A stretch of 64,000 nucleotides of DNA from Lacustribacter sp964460315 (GTDB lineage Bacteria > Pseudomonadota > Gammaproteobacteria > Burkholderiales > Burkholderiaceae_A), in assembly GCA_964460315.1 (NCBI GenBank), contig CAYWPQ010000006.1:1-64000 (forward strand), in the 5' to 3' direction. A program made the translations under genes and the position numbers. This document shows positions 32,964 to 42,540 of the stretch, piece after piece. Within the stretch, counting starts at the first letter, position 1; every line of letters starts with the position of its first letter. A model generated the notes under the pieces. The model was given only the letters and a program-made list of their open reading frames with translations. It did no database searches and was not told where the DNA came from.

Positions 32964-33626
32964 GTGAGTGCAATTCAAGCAAAGGGCATCACCAAGACGG
33001 TGACTGACAGCACGGGGGAATTAAATATTCTCCAAGACGTTTCACTGTCGGTTCCTCAGGGTGGATCTCTTGCCATTTTGGGTGCCTCCGGCAGCGGGAA
33101 GTCCACCCTCCTTGGCATTCTTGCTGGGCTTGACGTGCCTTCGGCGGGCGAAGTCCACTGGTTCGGAGAACGAGTGGACCATCTTTCTGAGGATGTTCGT
33201 GCGGCACGACGCAATGGGCTCTTGGGCTTTGTCTTTCAGTCGTTTCAGCTGCTGGGTCACCTCAATGCCCTTGAAAACGTCATGCTTCCTCTTGAACTTG
33301 CTGGCCAAGGGCAGGCCCGGGCGAAAGCCTCAGAGATGCTGGCCAAGGTTGGCATGTCGGCTCGGGAAGGGCACTTCCCTAAGACGCTATCCGGGGGTGA
33401 GCAGCAGCGAGTGGCCTTGGCCCGCGCCTTTGTGACCCAGCCCAAGCTTATTTTTGCCGACGAGCCAACAGGCAGTCTCGACGCGGCCAACGGCGCCCGC
33501 ATTTCCGACCTTCTTTTTGACCTTCGCGCTCAGCATGGAACCACGGTGGTGCTGGTCACCCACGCCCAGGAACTCGCGGATCGATGCGACCAGATCCTCA
33601 GGCTGGCCGGGGGGCGCACCGTATAA
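32964..33626 (+). CDS. YbbA-type ABC transporter ATPase without its permease
   Basis: A lipoprotein-release/MacB-type ATPase. Walker A is GASGSGKST, the signature LSGGEQQRVALARAF and Walker B LIFADEPTGSLD. I choose GTG 32964 because AAGGAG lies 8 nt upstream (220 residues). In E. coli the gene divergent from tesA is ybbA, followed by the FtsX-like permease ybbP. Here purL follows after 7 nt and no permease is present in the window. The product may work with an unlinked permease. Confidence 0.87.
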   Translation: MSAIQAKGITKTVTDSTGELNILQDVSLSVPQGGSLAILGASGSGKSTLLGILAGLDVPSAGEVHWFGERVDHLSEDVRAARRNGLLGFVFQSFQLLGHLNALENVMLPLELAGQGQARAKASEMLAKVGMSAREGHFPKTLSGGEQQRVALARAFVTQPKLIFADEPTGSLDAANGARISDLLFDLRAQHGTTVVLVTHAQELADRCDQILRLAGGRTV

Positions 33627-33633
33627 TTCGGGA

Positions 33634-36600
33634 ATGCCCTTCAAGTCCGCAAAGTCCATCACGTCGCTTTTGGCGGGCGCCTCCGCGCTCTCTGATTTCC
33701 GCAAAACCCAGTTGCTCACCAAAATTCAGGCGGTTGCGCCTCGATGTTCGGCCATTGAGTCTCGCTGGGTCTATTTGCTTCGCCATGAGCCCATTGAGCA
33801 AGCGGACCATGACCTGTTCAAGAGCGCCAAACTTTTGGATATTCTCGATGCCCAGGGCCCCGTTCCTTCGCCGGCCTCCGGTGTGCAGCGCTTCTGGGTG
33901 GTGCCTCGGCAGGGCACCACATCACCCTGGTCCACCAAGGCCACAAACATTCTCCAGGCCTGCGGCCTGGGCATGGTTGATCGGGTCGAGCGTGGCCTTC
34001 TGATTGATCTCAAAATAAAAAGTACAAATTCGGACATGCTCGTGGAGATCGGTGCGCTCTTGCACGATCGAATGACTGAATCGTGTTTTACCCCCGATCT
34101 TCCTGAAGACATTCTTGAGCCGAAGGTCTCTGAGACGCTGGCCCACGTGTCTCTTGGCCCATCACGAGCATCAGCTATCGAGGCGCTTTCCAAGGCCAAT
34201 CTTGATCTTGGTCTTGCACTTTCAGGCGATGAGGTCGACTACCTTGCCGATGCCTATGCTGGGCTTGGACGAGACCCCACCGACGTCGAACTCATGATGT
34301 TTGCCCAGGCGAACTCGGAACACTGCCGCCACAAGATCTTCAACGCCGATTTTTCCGTGGATGGTGAAGCCCAGACCGAATCACTCTTTCAGATGATTCG
34401 ACACACCCACCGCGTCACACCCCAGCACACGGTGATGGCCTATGCGGACAACGCCGCCATTCTCCATTCGGCGGTGACCGAGCGTTTCAGGCCCGAGCCG
34501 GGCAAGCCTTCGGCTTACCGCACGGAAAGCGAAACCTCGCACACCGTGTTGAAGGCCGAAACGCACAACCACCCCACAGCAATTGCACCGTTCCCCGGGG
34601 CCGCCACGGGCTCGGGCGGCGAGATCCGTGACGAGGGTGCCACGGGCCGTGGCGCCGAGCCACGTGCAGGGCTGACCGGGTTCACGGTGTCGAACCTGGA
34701 TTTCTCTGGCGCTGCACACCAGCCTTCACGGATCGCATCACCGTTGCAGATCATGATCGATGGGCCGTTGGGCGGCGCAGCCTTCAACAACGAATTTGGT
34801 CGACCCAATATTCTTGGTTATTTCCGCAGCTTCGAGATGACCGTGGACGGCATTCGATGGGGTTATCACAAACCCATCATGCTTGCGGGCGGTGTTGGGG
34901 TGATCAGTGCATCGCAGACTCAAAAGCTTGGAATTCCTGCGGGAAGTCTGCTCATTCAGCTTGGGGGGCCGGGGCTGCGGATTGGCCTGGGTGGTGGTGC
35001 TGCCTCGTCGATTCAAACGGGCGCCAATCAAGAGGCGCTGGATTTTGATTCCGTGCAACGCGGCAACCCCGAGATGCAGCGGCGCGCGCAAGAGGTGATT
35101 GACGCCTGTGCTGCGCTGGGCCAACACAACCCGATTCTCTCCATTCATGATGTCGGTGCTGGAGGTCTTTCCAATGCCTTTCCAGAGCTTGTCCATGGTG
35201 CCGAGCGTGGAGGCCAGTTTGATCTCGCCAAGGTGTTGCTGGACGAAACGGGCATGTCGCCTGCCGAGATCTGGTGCAATGAATCCCAAGAACGTTATGT
35301 CTTGGCGATTGCTCCCGACTCACTTGCCGGCTTTGAGGCGATCTGTGCTCGTGAGCGCTGTCCATTCGCGGTGGTGGGTGTGGCCACAGACGATGACCAC
35401 CTTCAGGTTCGTGATTCACGCGAAGCAGAAGCGGGGTCTGGCCAGCCGATGACTGCAGGGTATGCATCCGACCCCGTCGACATGCCGCTCTCCGTGCTTC
35501 TTGGTAAGCCTCCCAAAATGCATCGGGATGCCCATCGCCATTCGGTGAATCCGCCCGAGTTTGATCTATCAGATTTGACGATCGAAGCCATGGCCGAGGC
35601 CGTCCTTCGTCATCCAACCGTTGCCAACAAGCAGTTTCTTATTTCAATCGGTGACCGAACCGTAGGCGGCCTGACCGCCCGCGATCAGCTGGTGGGCCCA
35701 TGGCAGACCGCGGTCGCCGATGTGGGCGTGACCCTTTGGGACTATTCGGGCATGGAGGGCCAGGCCATGGCCATGGGCGAGCGCCCCCCGCTGGCCATCA
35801 CCAACCCCGCTGCGGCTTCAAGGATTGCCGTTGGCGAGGCATTGACCAATCTCTGCGCAGCAGACATTGGCGCCCTTGAGACCATCAAACTCTCGGCCAA
35901 CTGGATGGCGGCCTGCGGTGAAGAAGGCCAAGACGCGGCCTTGTTTGACGCCGTGAAGGCGCTGGCCAAAGAGATCTGTCCGGCGCTGTCGCTGTCCATT
36001 CCCGTGGGTAAAGATTCCTTGTCCATGCGAACGGTCTGGCAAGAGCAGTCGGTTCGGCATTCGGTGATCTCTCCCGTCTCGCTCAACATCACGGCAGTGG
36101 CACCCGCGAAGGATGTTCGAAAGACCTGGACGCCCATGTTACGAAACGACCTGGGTGACACCGTATTGATGTTGATTGATCTTGGCCAGGGCAAGCATCG
36201 CCTCGCCGGCTCGGTGCTGTCTCAGGTGATCAATCAGTTTGGACAGACTGTGCCTGATGTTGACGACGCGAATTTACTGAAAGGGTTTGCGCAGGCCATG
36301 CAGGCCTTGCATCAGACCCAGGATGTCTTGGCTTATCACGACCGATCCGACGGCGGCCTTTTCGCCTGCGTCTGTGAAATGGCTTTCGCGGCGCGCTGCG
36401 GTGTCACGCTCAACATTGATCTGCTGACTATTGACCCTGTTGCTGCTGATTGGGGCGACTTCAAAATCCGTCCCGAGCAGGTTTCGGTTCAGCGCAATGA
36501 ACTTAGCCTGAAGGCGCTCTTTAGCGAAGAGCTTGGTGCTGTGATTCAGGTGCCCAAGGCGCGGCGTACCGCCGTCATGGATGTGCTTCGGGAATATGGT

Positions 36601-37653
36601 CTTTCACGGTTTACCCACGAGATCGGCACGATCAACCCCCGAGACAATATCGAGATCTATCGTGATGCCAAGTGCATTTATCAATCGCCACGACGTCACC
36701 TGCAAAAGACTTGGACGATGGTCAGCCGAGAGATCGCCCTTCGACGCGATAACCCTGTCTGTGTGGATGAGGAGTTCGGTCTGATCGATTCTTCAGCCTT
36801 ACCCAAGACAGTTCTGCCCGAAACATTTTTGCAGCATCGAGCGCTGCCTTTGCCCATGGTTGGGCAACAACCGAAGGTGGCGATCTTACGAGAGCAGGGC
36901 GTGAATGGACAGGTCGAGATGGCGGCTGCCTTTGATCGTGCGGGGTTCGAGGCCTGGGATGTACATATGAGCGATCTGCTCGAAGGACGAGTGGATCTTC
37001 GGCAGTTTGCCGGTCTAGCCGCCTGTGGCGGATTTTCTTATGGCGACGTGCTCGGGGCTGGCCAGGGTTGGGCGAAGACGATCCTCTTTCATGATGCCCT
37101 TCGATCAGCCTTTGAGCAGTTCTTCGCCGACCCCACCCGATTCGCACTTGGGGTGTGCAATGGCTGTCAGATGATGAGTAGCCTGCAGGCGATTATTCCC
37201 GGGGCTCAGCACTGGCCGCGTTTTCAGCGCAACCGATCAGAACAATTTGAGGCTCGTTTATCTCAGGTGGAGATCATGGCCTCGCCATCCATCCTCTTTC
37301 AAGGCATGCAAGGGGTGATGGCCCCCGTGGTGGTTTCCCATGGCGAGGGCCGAGCGGAATTCAATTCCGAAGCCCATGCGGCTCAGGCGGCGAAGTCAAG
37401 CCTGACCATGCGCTATGTTGATCGGCTCGGAGAACCCACCGAGGTCTATCCCCTGAATCCCAACGGGTCACCCCAAGGCGGCACCGGATTCACCAACGAC
37501 GATGGCCGCATCAACATCATGATGCCTCACCCTGAGCGCGTTTTTCGACAGGTTCAGATGTCCTGGCAGCCGGCTGAACTCGACAGACTTGGGGACGAAT
37601 CCCCATGGCTTGAGCTCTTTAAAAATGCCCGCCGCTGGGTTCGCTCGGCTTGA
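33634..37653 (+). CDS. purL: Phosphoribosylformylglycinamidine synthase
   Basis: The large single-chain PurL makes FGAM from FGAR, glutamine and ATP in purine synthesis. The start ATG 33634 gives MPFKSAKSITSLLAGASALSDFR, matching the family N-terminus; the frame runs on upstream only inside the ATPase gene. Marks include SPWSTKATNI, NSEHCRHKIFNADF, KAETHNHPTAIAPFPGAATG, and in the glutaminase domain GGFSYGDVLGAG, LGVCNGCQMM (Cys nucleophile) and MPHPERVFR. The 1339-residue length is normal. A TATAAT at 33622-33627 ends 6 nt before the start codon, so part of the mRNA could be leaderless. Confidence 0.97.
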   Translation: MPFKSAKSITSLLAGASALSDFRKTQLLTKIQAVAPRCSAIESRWVYLLRHEPIEQADHDLFKSAKLLDILDAQGPVPSPASGVQRFWVVPRQGTTSPWSTKATNILQACGLGMVDRVERGLLIDLKIKSTNSDMLVEIGALLHDRMTESCFTPDLPEDILEPKVSETLAHVSLGPSRASAIEALSKANLDLGLALSGDEVDYLADAYAGLGRDPTDVELMMFAQANSEHCRHKIFNADFSVDGEAQTESLFQMIRHTHRVTPQHTVMAYADNAAILHSAVTERFRPEPGKPSAYRTESETSHTVLKAETHNHPTAIAPFPGAATGSGGEIRDEGATGRGAEPRAGLTGFTVSNLDFSGAAHQPSRIASPLQIMIDGPLGGAAFNNEFGRPNILGYFRSFEMTVDGIRWGYHKPIMLAGGVGVISASQTQKLGIPAGSLLIQLGGPGLRIGLGGGAASSIQTGANQEALDFDSVQRGNPEMQRRAQEVIDACAALGQHNPILSIHDVGAGGLSNAFPELVHGAERGGQFDLAKVLLDETGMSPAEIWCNESQERYVLAIAPDSLAGFEAICARERCPFAVVGVATDDDHLQVRDSREAEAGSGQPMTAGYASDPVDMPLSVLLGKPPKMHRDAHRHSVNPPEFDLSDLTIEAMAEAVLRHPTVANKQFLISIGDRTVGGLTARDQLVGPWQTAVADVGVTLWDYSGMEGQAMAMGERPPLAITNPAAASRIAVGEALTNLCAADIGALETIKLSANWMAACGEEGQDAALFDAVKALAKEICPALSLSIPVGKDSLSMRTVWQEQSVRHSVISPVSLNITAVAPAKDVRKTWTPMLRNDLGDTVLMLIDLGQGKHRLAGSVLSQVINQFGQTVPDVDDANLLKGFAQAMQALHQTQDVLAYHDRSDGGLFACVCEMAFAARCGVTLNIDLLTIDPVAADWGDFKIRPEQVSVQRNELSLKALFSEELGAVIQVPKARRTAVMDVLREYGLSRFTHEIGTINPRDNIEIYRDAKCIYQSPRRHLQKTWTMVSREIALRRDNPVCVDEEFGLIDSSALPKTVLPETFLQHRALPLPMVGQQPKVAILREQGVNGQVEMAAAFDRAGFEAWDVHMSDLLEGRVDLRQFAGLAACGGFSYGDVLGAGQGWAKTILFHDALRSAFEQFFADPTRFALGVCNGCQMMSSLQAIIPGAQHWPRFQRNRSEQFEARLSQVEIMASPSILFQGMQGVMAPVVVSHGEGRAEFNSEAHAAQAAKSSLTMRYVDRLGEPTEVYPLNPNGSPQGGTGFTNDDGRINIMMPHPERVFRQVQMSWQPAELDRLGDESPWLELFKNARRWVRSA

Positions 37654-37679
37654 ATACTTTGAAAGATTACTGAACCACT

Positions 37680-39302
37680 ATGCTTGCTACCTCGAATATC
37701 ACAATCCAATTTGGCGCCAAGCCGCTCTTTGAAAATGTCTCGGTGAAGTTTGGCGACGGTAACCGCTACGGGTTGATTGGCGCCAACGGCTGCGGCAAAT
37801 CCACTTTCATGAAAATTCTTGGCGGCGATCTCGAGCCCAGCGGTGGCCATGTGATGAAAGACCAGCACGTCCGCCTTGGAAAGCTGCGTCAGGATCAGTT
37901 TGCCTTTGAAGAGGTACGTGTTTTGGATGTGGTCATGATGGGTCACGAGGAAATGTGGGCGGCCATGACCGAGCGTGACGCCATCTATGCCAACCCCGAG
38001 GCCACCGAAGACGATTACATGCGTGCGGCCGATCTTGAATCCAAGTTTGCGGAATATGACGGCTACACCGCCGAGGCCCGTGCCGGCGAGCTTCTTCTGG
38101 GTGTGGGCATTCCCATTGAGCAGCACAACGGCCCCATGAGCGAGGTTGCCCCGGGATGGAAGCTGCGTGTGTTGTTGGCGCAGGCCTTGTTCTCAGACCC
38201 CGATGTCTTGCTTTTGGATGAGCCCACAAACAACCTCGACATTCACTCGATTCAATGGCTTGAGGATGTGCTGAACGAACGCAACAGCACCATGATCATC
38301 ATTTCGCACGACCGCCACTTTCTGAATTCAGTCTGCACCCACATGGCGGACCTCGATTACGGCGAACTAAGAATTTACCCGGGCAATTACGACGACTTTA
38401 TGCTGGCTGCGACGGAATCTCGCGCCCGATTGATGGCCGCAAACACCAAGAACAAAGAGCGGGTGGCGGAGCTTCAAGACTTTGTGCGTCGTTTTTCCGC
38501 CAATAAGTCCAAGGCCAAGCAGGCCACGTCTCGCCGAAAGCTGATCGAGAAAATTCAGGGCGACGCGGTGGAGGTTCGTCCTTCCTCTCGTCAGAATCCG
38601 TATATCCGTTTTGAGCAGGCCAAGCAGCTCTATCGACTGGCCGTGCATGTACAGAGCATCTCGAAGACCTTTGATGGCCTGGCCAAGCCCGTTCTGAATA
38701 AGTTTTCGCTCATGGTGGAGGCGGGTGAAAAAATTGCCATCGTGGGCGCGAATGGGGCCGGTAAATCCACGCTGCTTCGCTGCATTGGCGGTGCTGCTGT
38801 CACGGGCCTGGACCCCGACTCCGGTGAAAACAAATGGGCTGAGAACGCCGACATCGGCTACATGCCCCAAGACGTCTACGCCGACTTTGAACAAGACCTG
38901 ACGCTGACCGACTGGATTGGTCAGTTCACTCAGGAAGGTGATGACGATCAGGCGGTGCGGTCCATTCTTGGCAGGCTTTTGTTTTCCGGTGACGATGTGG
39001 GCAAGAAGGTGAAGGTGCTCTCAGGCGGAGAAAAGCACCGCATGACCTTCGGGCGACTCATGCTGGGTCGTCACAATGTGCTGATGCTCGACGAACCCAC
39101 CAACCATCTCGACATGGAGTCGATTGAATCCCTTCAGATGGCGCTGGAGAAATACCAGGGAACGCTGTTTGTGGTTTCCCATGACCGGGAGTTTGTCAAT
39201 GCCATCGCCACGCGCGTTCTCGAGGTTCGCGGTGATGGCACGGTGACGGATTTCAAGGGCACCTACGACGAATACCTTACGAGCCAGGGGCTAGATACCT
39301 AA
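37680..39302 (+). CDS. ybiT: ABC-F family ribosome-associated ATPase YbiT
   Basis: Two ABC domains in one 540-residue chain: Walker A GANGCGKST near residue 36 and GANGAGKST near 357, each with Walker B and the LLLDEPTNNLD / LMLDEPTNHLD motif. There is no membrane segment. The linker holds the SSRQNPYIRFEQ stretch and the overall sequence closely follows YbiT rather than EttA or Uup. ABC-F proteins act on the ribosome's E site. The 3' end overlaps mobA by 26 nt on opposite strands. Confidence 0.92.
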   Translation: MLATSNITIQFGAKPLFENVSVKFGDGNRYGLIGANGCGKSTFMKILGGDLEPSGGHVMKDQHVRLGKLRQDQFAFEEVRVLDVVMMGHEEMWAAMTERDAIYANPEATEDDYMRAADLESKFAEYDGYTAEARAGELLLGVGIPIEQHNGPMSEVAPGWKLRVLLAQALFSDPDVLLLDEPTNNLDIHSIQWLEDVLNERNSTMIIISHDRHFLNSVCTHMADLDYGELRIYPGNYDDFMLAATESRARLMAANTKNKERVAELQDFVRRFSANKSKAKQATSRRKLIEKIQGDAVEVRPSSRQNPYIRFEQAKQLYRLAVHVQSISKTFDGLAKPVLNKFSLMVEAGEKIAIVGANGAGKSTLLRCIGGAAVTGLDPDSGENKWAENADIGYMPQDVYADFEQDLTLTDWIGQFTQEGDDDQAVRSILGRLLFSGDDVGKKVKVLSGGEKHRMTFGRLMLGRHNVLMLDEPTNHLDMESIESLQMALEKYQGTLFVVSHDREFVNAIATRVLEVRGDGTVTDFKGTYDEYLTSQGLDT

Positions 39303-39924
39303 GGTCATCGGGGGTGTTCAGGCTGTGCAATTCATCCATGGCGGCTGGTTCAACGCCCACGGCGTGAAGTTCAGTCAGCCAATCGCCAAGCCGCCTGCGG
39401 CCATGCCCTAAAAAATGGTTCAGTGATGCAAGGCAGTCGACAGGGAGCAGTGTGAAGGTGGGCTGCCCCAACAGGTAGCACGGTCTGGACTGCTCTTTGG
39501 CGGTTTGGCCAAGACGAAGAAGGCTCGCCTGGCTGACCCGCGGGCAGTCGCACGGAACCACCAAAAGCCAGGGCATTTTGGATGCGGTAAGGCCCGCTTG
39601 AATGCCCGCCAGTGGTCCTTCATGGGCGCTCTCTAGCGAAAATTGCAGATCAGGAATCACGCGCAGATGTCGATCGGCGTACTGCTGAACATTACGGTTC
39701 GCGCTAATCATGCGTTCGGAGCAATGCGGCGCAATGGCCTCTAGGGCAATGTCCACCAGGGCCTTGCCATGAAACGACAACAGCCCCTTGTCGACGCCTC
39801 CCAGACGGCTGGCGGCGCCACCGCAAAGAACGAGTCCTGCCGTGTTGGCGAACTCTGCCGAAACCCTTAGGGTTTGAGGGGCTGAACGATTCGACGAACG
39901 GGTTGAATGGGCGGAATCGGTCAT
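39277..39924 (-). CDS. mobA: Molybdenum cofactor guanylyltransferase
   Basis: MobA adds GMP to molybdopterin to form the bis-MGD cofactor. The N-terminal nucleotide-binding signature reads GLVLCGGAASRLGGVDKGLL, a variant of LAGGxSxRMGxDK. Later come PLAGIQAGL, VPCDCPRV and FLGHGRRRLGDWL. The start is taken as ATG 39924 (215 residues), since the upstream extension is not conserved-looking. The neighbouring transporter and moeA are discussed as a possible functional group. Confidence 0.9.
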   Translation of the reverse strand: MTDSAHSTRSSNRSAPQTLRVSAEFANTAGLVLCGGAASRLGGVDKGLLSFHGKALVDIALEAIAPHCSERMISANRNVQQYADRHLRVIPDLQFSLESAHEGPLAGIQAGLTASKMPWLLVVPCDCPRVSQASLLRLGQTAKEQSRPCYLLGQPTFTLLPVDCLASLNHFLGHGRRRLGDWLTELHAVGVEPAAMDELHSLNTPDDLRYLAPGS

Positions 39925-40008
39925 GGGTGGGTAGGGCAAGATCCGAGGGCACAGGTGGGCCAATCAGTTCACCCTATACTAAGGACGACAACATCACAAG
40001 GAGCGTTT

Positions 40009-40869
40009 ATGTCCCGCCGAATTTTTGCCAAAACCCTCATGGCGCTCGCCGCCGTTTCCGTCGCCGCCCAGGTCTCTGCACAGCAGGTCTTGCGGGTGAC
40101 CACCATTCCCGAAGAAGCCGCGACTGAGCAGATTCGTAAGTTTGGTCCGCTCACTCGCTATCTTGAACGGACTGTCGGAATGAAGGTGGAGTTTGTTCCG
40201 GTGAATGACTATCCCGCTGCCGTGGAAGCACTGGTGAACAAACAGGTGGACCTGGTCTGGTTTGGTGGCTTTACTCATGTCCAGGCCCAGATTCGATCGG
40301 GCGGCAAAATTATTCCGATTGCTCAGCGGGAGGAGGACACCAAGTTCCGTTCGGTCTTCATCACCCAAAAAGATTCGGGCATCAAAACCCTGAAAGATCT
40401 GAAGGGAAAGCAGGTCAGTTTTGGTTCGCAATCGAGCACCTCGGGGCATCTGATGCCGCGCACATTTATTCTTGAAGCAGGTCTTGATCCCGACAAAGAC
40501 TTCGCGCGAATTGCTTACTCGGGGGCTCATGACGCAACGATCGCCTCCGTGGTGAGCGGCCGGGTGGATGCGGCCGCGCTGGACATTACGGTGTGGACGA
40601 AGTTTGTCAATGAGAAGAAAGTGGACACCAGCAAAGTGGATGTTTTCTACACCACGCCACCTTTTTTCAATTACAACTGGTCGGTCCATGCGGATATGCC
40701 CGTGGCCACCCGGGAGAAAATCGTGAAGGCGCTTCTTGCCTTAAGTCTGAATGACCCCGAAGGCAAGGAGATCCTCACGCTGAACCGGGCCACTCGATAC
40801 ATCCCAACCAAGGCCGAGAACTACAAAGGTCTTGAGCGCGCTGGTCGAAGTGCAGGCCTGATCAAGTAA
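40009..40869 (+). CDS. PhnD-like periplasmic oxyanion-binding protein of an ABC transporter
   Basis: A 286-residue phosphate/phosphite/phosphonate-type binding protein. The signal peptide ends near VSAQQ. The mature protein begins with VLRVTTIPEEAATEQIRKFGPL and has the family's PVNDYPAAVEAL, DLVWFGGFTHVQAQ and GKQVSFGSQSSTSGHLMPR segments. CAAGGAG stands 6 nt before ATG 40009. PhnD relatives bind phosphonate, phosphite or, in some species, are annotated as putative selenate binders. No phn, ptx or sel gene lies nearby, while mobA and moeA flank the operon, so the ligand is open. Confidence 0.88.
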   Translation: MSRRIFAKTLMALAAVSVAAQVSAQQVLRVTTIPEEAATEQIRKFGPLTRYLERTVGMKVEFVPVNDYPAAVEALVNKQVDLVWFGGFTHVQAQIRSGGKIIPIAQREEDTKFRSVFITQKDSGIKTLKDLKGKQVSFGSQSSTSGHLMPRTFILEAGLDPDKDFARIAYSGAHDATIASVVSGRVDAAALDITVWTKFVNEKKVDTSKVDVFYTTPPFFNYNWSVHADMPVATREKIVKALLALSLNDPEGKEILTLNRATRYIPTKAENYKGLERAGRSAGLIK

Positions 40870-41702
40870 TGCGGCTTCAGTTGGACTCGGTCGAGGCCAG
40901 GCATCCGGCAGCAAAGCCGGACGCTCCCTCGGCCTTGGTTGACCTTTCGCTTTCGATTCGTTCGGGCGAGCATGTTGCCGTGATCGGCCCTTCGGGCGCA
41001 GGCAAGACCACCTTCCTTCAACTTCTTGCGGCGAGCTTGAAGCCCAAGGCTGGCGAAGTCTTGTTGGACGGACAGTCCATCTGGAAGATTTCAAGCTCGG
41101 CTCTTCAGTCCCTGCGCGGCCAGCTGTTTTATGCCCCTCAGACGCCTCCGCTTCCGCCAAGGCAGCGAGTGGTGACATCATTGATTGCAGGCGCCTTGCC
41201 CAGCATGAGCCTCTTGCAAAGCCTTTTGTCTTTAATTTACCCGCGACGTATTCGGGAGGCTGCCGATGCTCTGCATGCCTTCGACCTTGACGACAAGCTC
41301 TGGGATCGGGTGGACCGTCTCTCGGGCGGGGAGCGTCAAAGGGTGGGGCTTGCCCGGGCGCTGATGTCGCCGGCCAGGCTCTGGCTCATTGACGAGCCTC
41401 TCTCTGCTTTGGATCCAACCCGGGCCAGGCTTGCGATTGATTCCTTGCTCTCGCAGGCAACGCAGAGGAAGGCGACTCTGGTCACGACGCTTCACCAGGT
41501 GGATGTCGCCACCTCGCGGTTTCCACGTGTGATTGGTCTTCGTGAGGGACGGGTCGCCTTTGACCTGCCGGGGCGCGATGTCACACCGGCAAGACTTGCC
41601 GAACTCTACGCCCAGTTCGAACACGAGCTTGCGGAGATTCGTCCAACGGTGATCGACACGCCGGCCTCGCCCGAGCCTGCCAAGATCATTCACTGTCGCT
41701 AG
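40869..41702 (+). CDS. PhnC-like ABC transporter ATPase
   Basis: A 277-residue ATPase. Walker A GPSGAGKTTF, signature LSGGERQRVGLARAL and Walker B LWLIDEPLSALDP are all intact. The ATG overlaps the previous stop (TAATG). The last 40 residues are a non-conserved tail. It energises the two following permeases. Confidence 0.9.
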   Translation: MRLQLDSVEARHPAAKPDAPSALVDLSLSIRSGEHVAVIGPSGAGKTTFLQLLAASLKPKAGEVLLDGQSIWKISSSALQSLRGQLFYAPQTPPLPPRQRVVTSLIAGALPSMSLLQSLLSLIYPRRIREAADALHAFDLDDKLWDRVDRLSGGERQRVGLARALMSPARLWLIDEPLSALDPTRARLAIDSLLSQATQRKATLVTTLHQVDVATSRFPRVIGLREGRVAFDLPGRDVTPARLAELYAQFEHELAEIRPTVIDTPASPEPAKIIHCR

Positions 41703-41706
41703 CCCT

Positions 41707-42540
41707 GTGTCCTTGATGCTGGAACATCCTCGGCTTCGAGACCCTGCATGGACGTCTCGTGTTTTTTGGGCGGCAGTTGCTGTGGTGCTCATTGCGCCGG
41801 CGCTGGTGGCCACGGAATTTAAGCCTTGGATCTTCTTTGAGCCCAACAATCTCAAAGTCAGTCTTCGTTTTCTGGGTGATTTTTTCCCTCCGGTGATTGA
41901 GCCCGAATTTCTGCTGATGGTGGCCAAAGAGGCATGGCGAACGATTGCGATTGCCACCGCAGGAACCTTTCTTGCCCTGGTCCTGGCCATCCCCTTGACC
42001 TTGGTGGCCACACGAGTGCTATCCGTCTCGGCGCTCTCGGGTCGAATGCACCTGGTTCCGTTTGCCATTCGGCAGCTGGTTCGATGGCTATTGATCGGTC
42101 TGCGCAGCATTCCGGAACTCATCTGGGCCTTGGTCTTTGTTCGTGTGGTCGGGCTTGGTCCTGCAGCAGGAGTGCTTGCCATTGGGCTGACCTACGCGGG
42201 CATGCTTGGCAAGGTGTACAGCGAAATTCTGGAAAGCGGGGATGCCCATGCCACCACGAACCTCTTGCGCAATGGCTCGGGGCGGCTGCAGGCGTTTTTC
42301 TATGGGCTGATGCCGCAAAATGCCACCGAACTCACCAGCTACACGGTCTACCGATGGGAGTGTGCGATTCGTTCTTCCGCCGTTTTGGGCTTTGTCGGTG
42401 CGGGGGGTCTTGGCCAGCAGATGGACAATTCGATGCGGATGTTCAATGGTGGTGAAGTGGCCACCATGCTTTTGGTGTTCATGATGCTTGTGGGCCTTGC
42501 CGATGCCCTGAGCGCCTGGCTTCGAAGGATCATGCAATGA
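41707..42540 (+). CDS. PhnE-like permease, first copy
   Basis: A 277-residue inner-membrane permease with about six helices. The EAA-type loop lies in GLTYAGMLGKVYSEILESGD, followed by FFYGLMPQNATELTSY, as in PhnE. The start is GTG 41707, 4 nt after the ATPase stop. It overlaps the second permease by ATGA. Confidence 0.88.
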   Translation: MSLMLEHPRLRDPAWTSRVFWAAVAVVLIAPALVATEFKPWIFFEPNNLKVSLRFLGDFFPPVIEPEFLLMVAKEAWRTIAIATAGTFLALVLAIPLTLVATRVLSVSALSGRMHLVPFAIRQLVRWLLIGLRSIPELIWALVFVRVVGLGPAAGVLAIGLTYAGMLGKVYSEILESGDAHATTNLLRNGSGRLQAFFYGLMPQNATELTSYTVYRWECAIRSSAVLGFVGAGGLGQQMDNSMRMFNGGEVATMLLVFMMLVGLADALSAWLRRIMQ

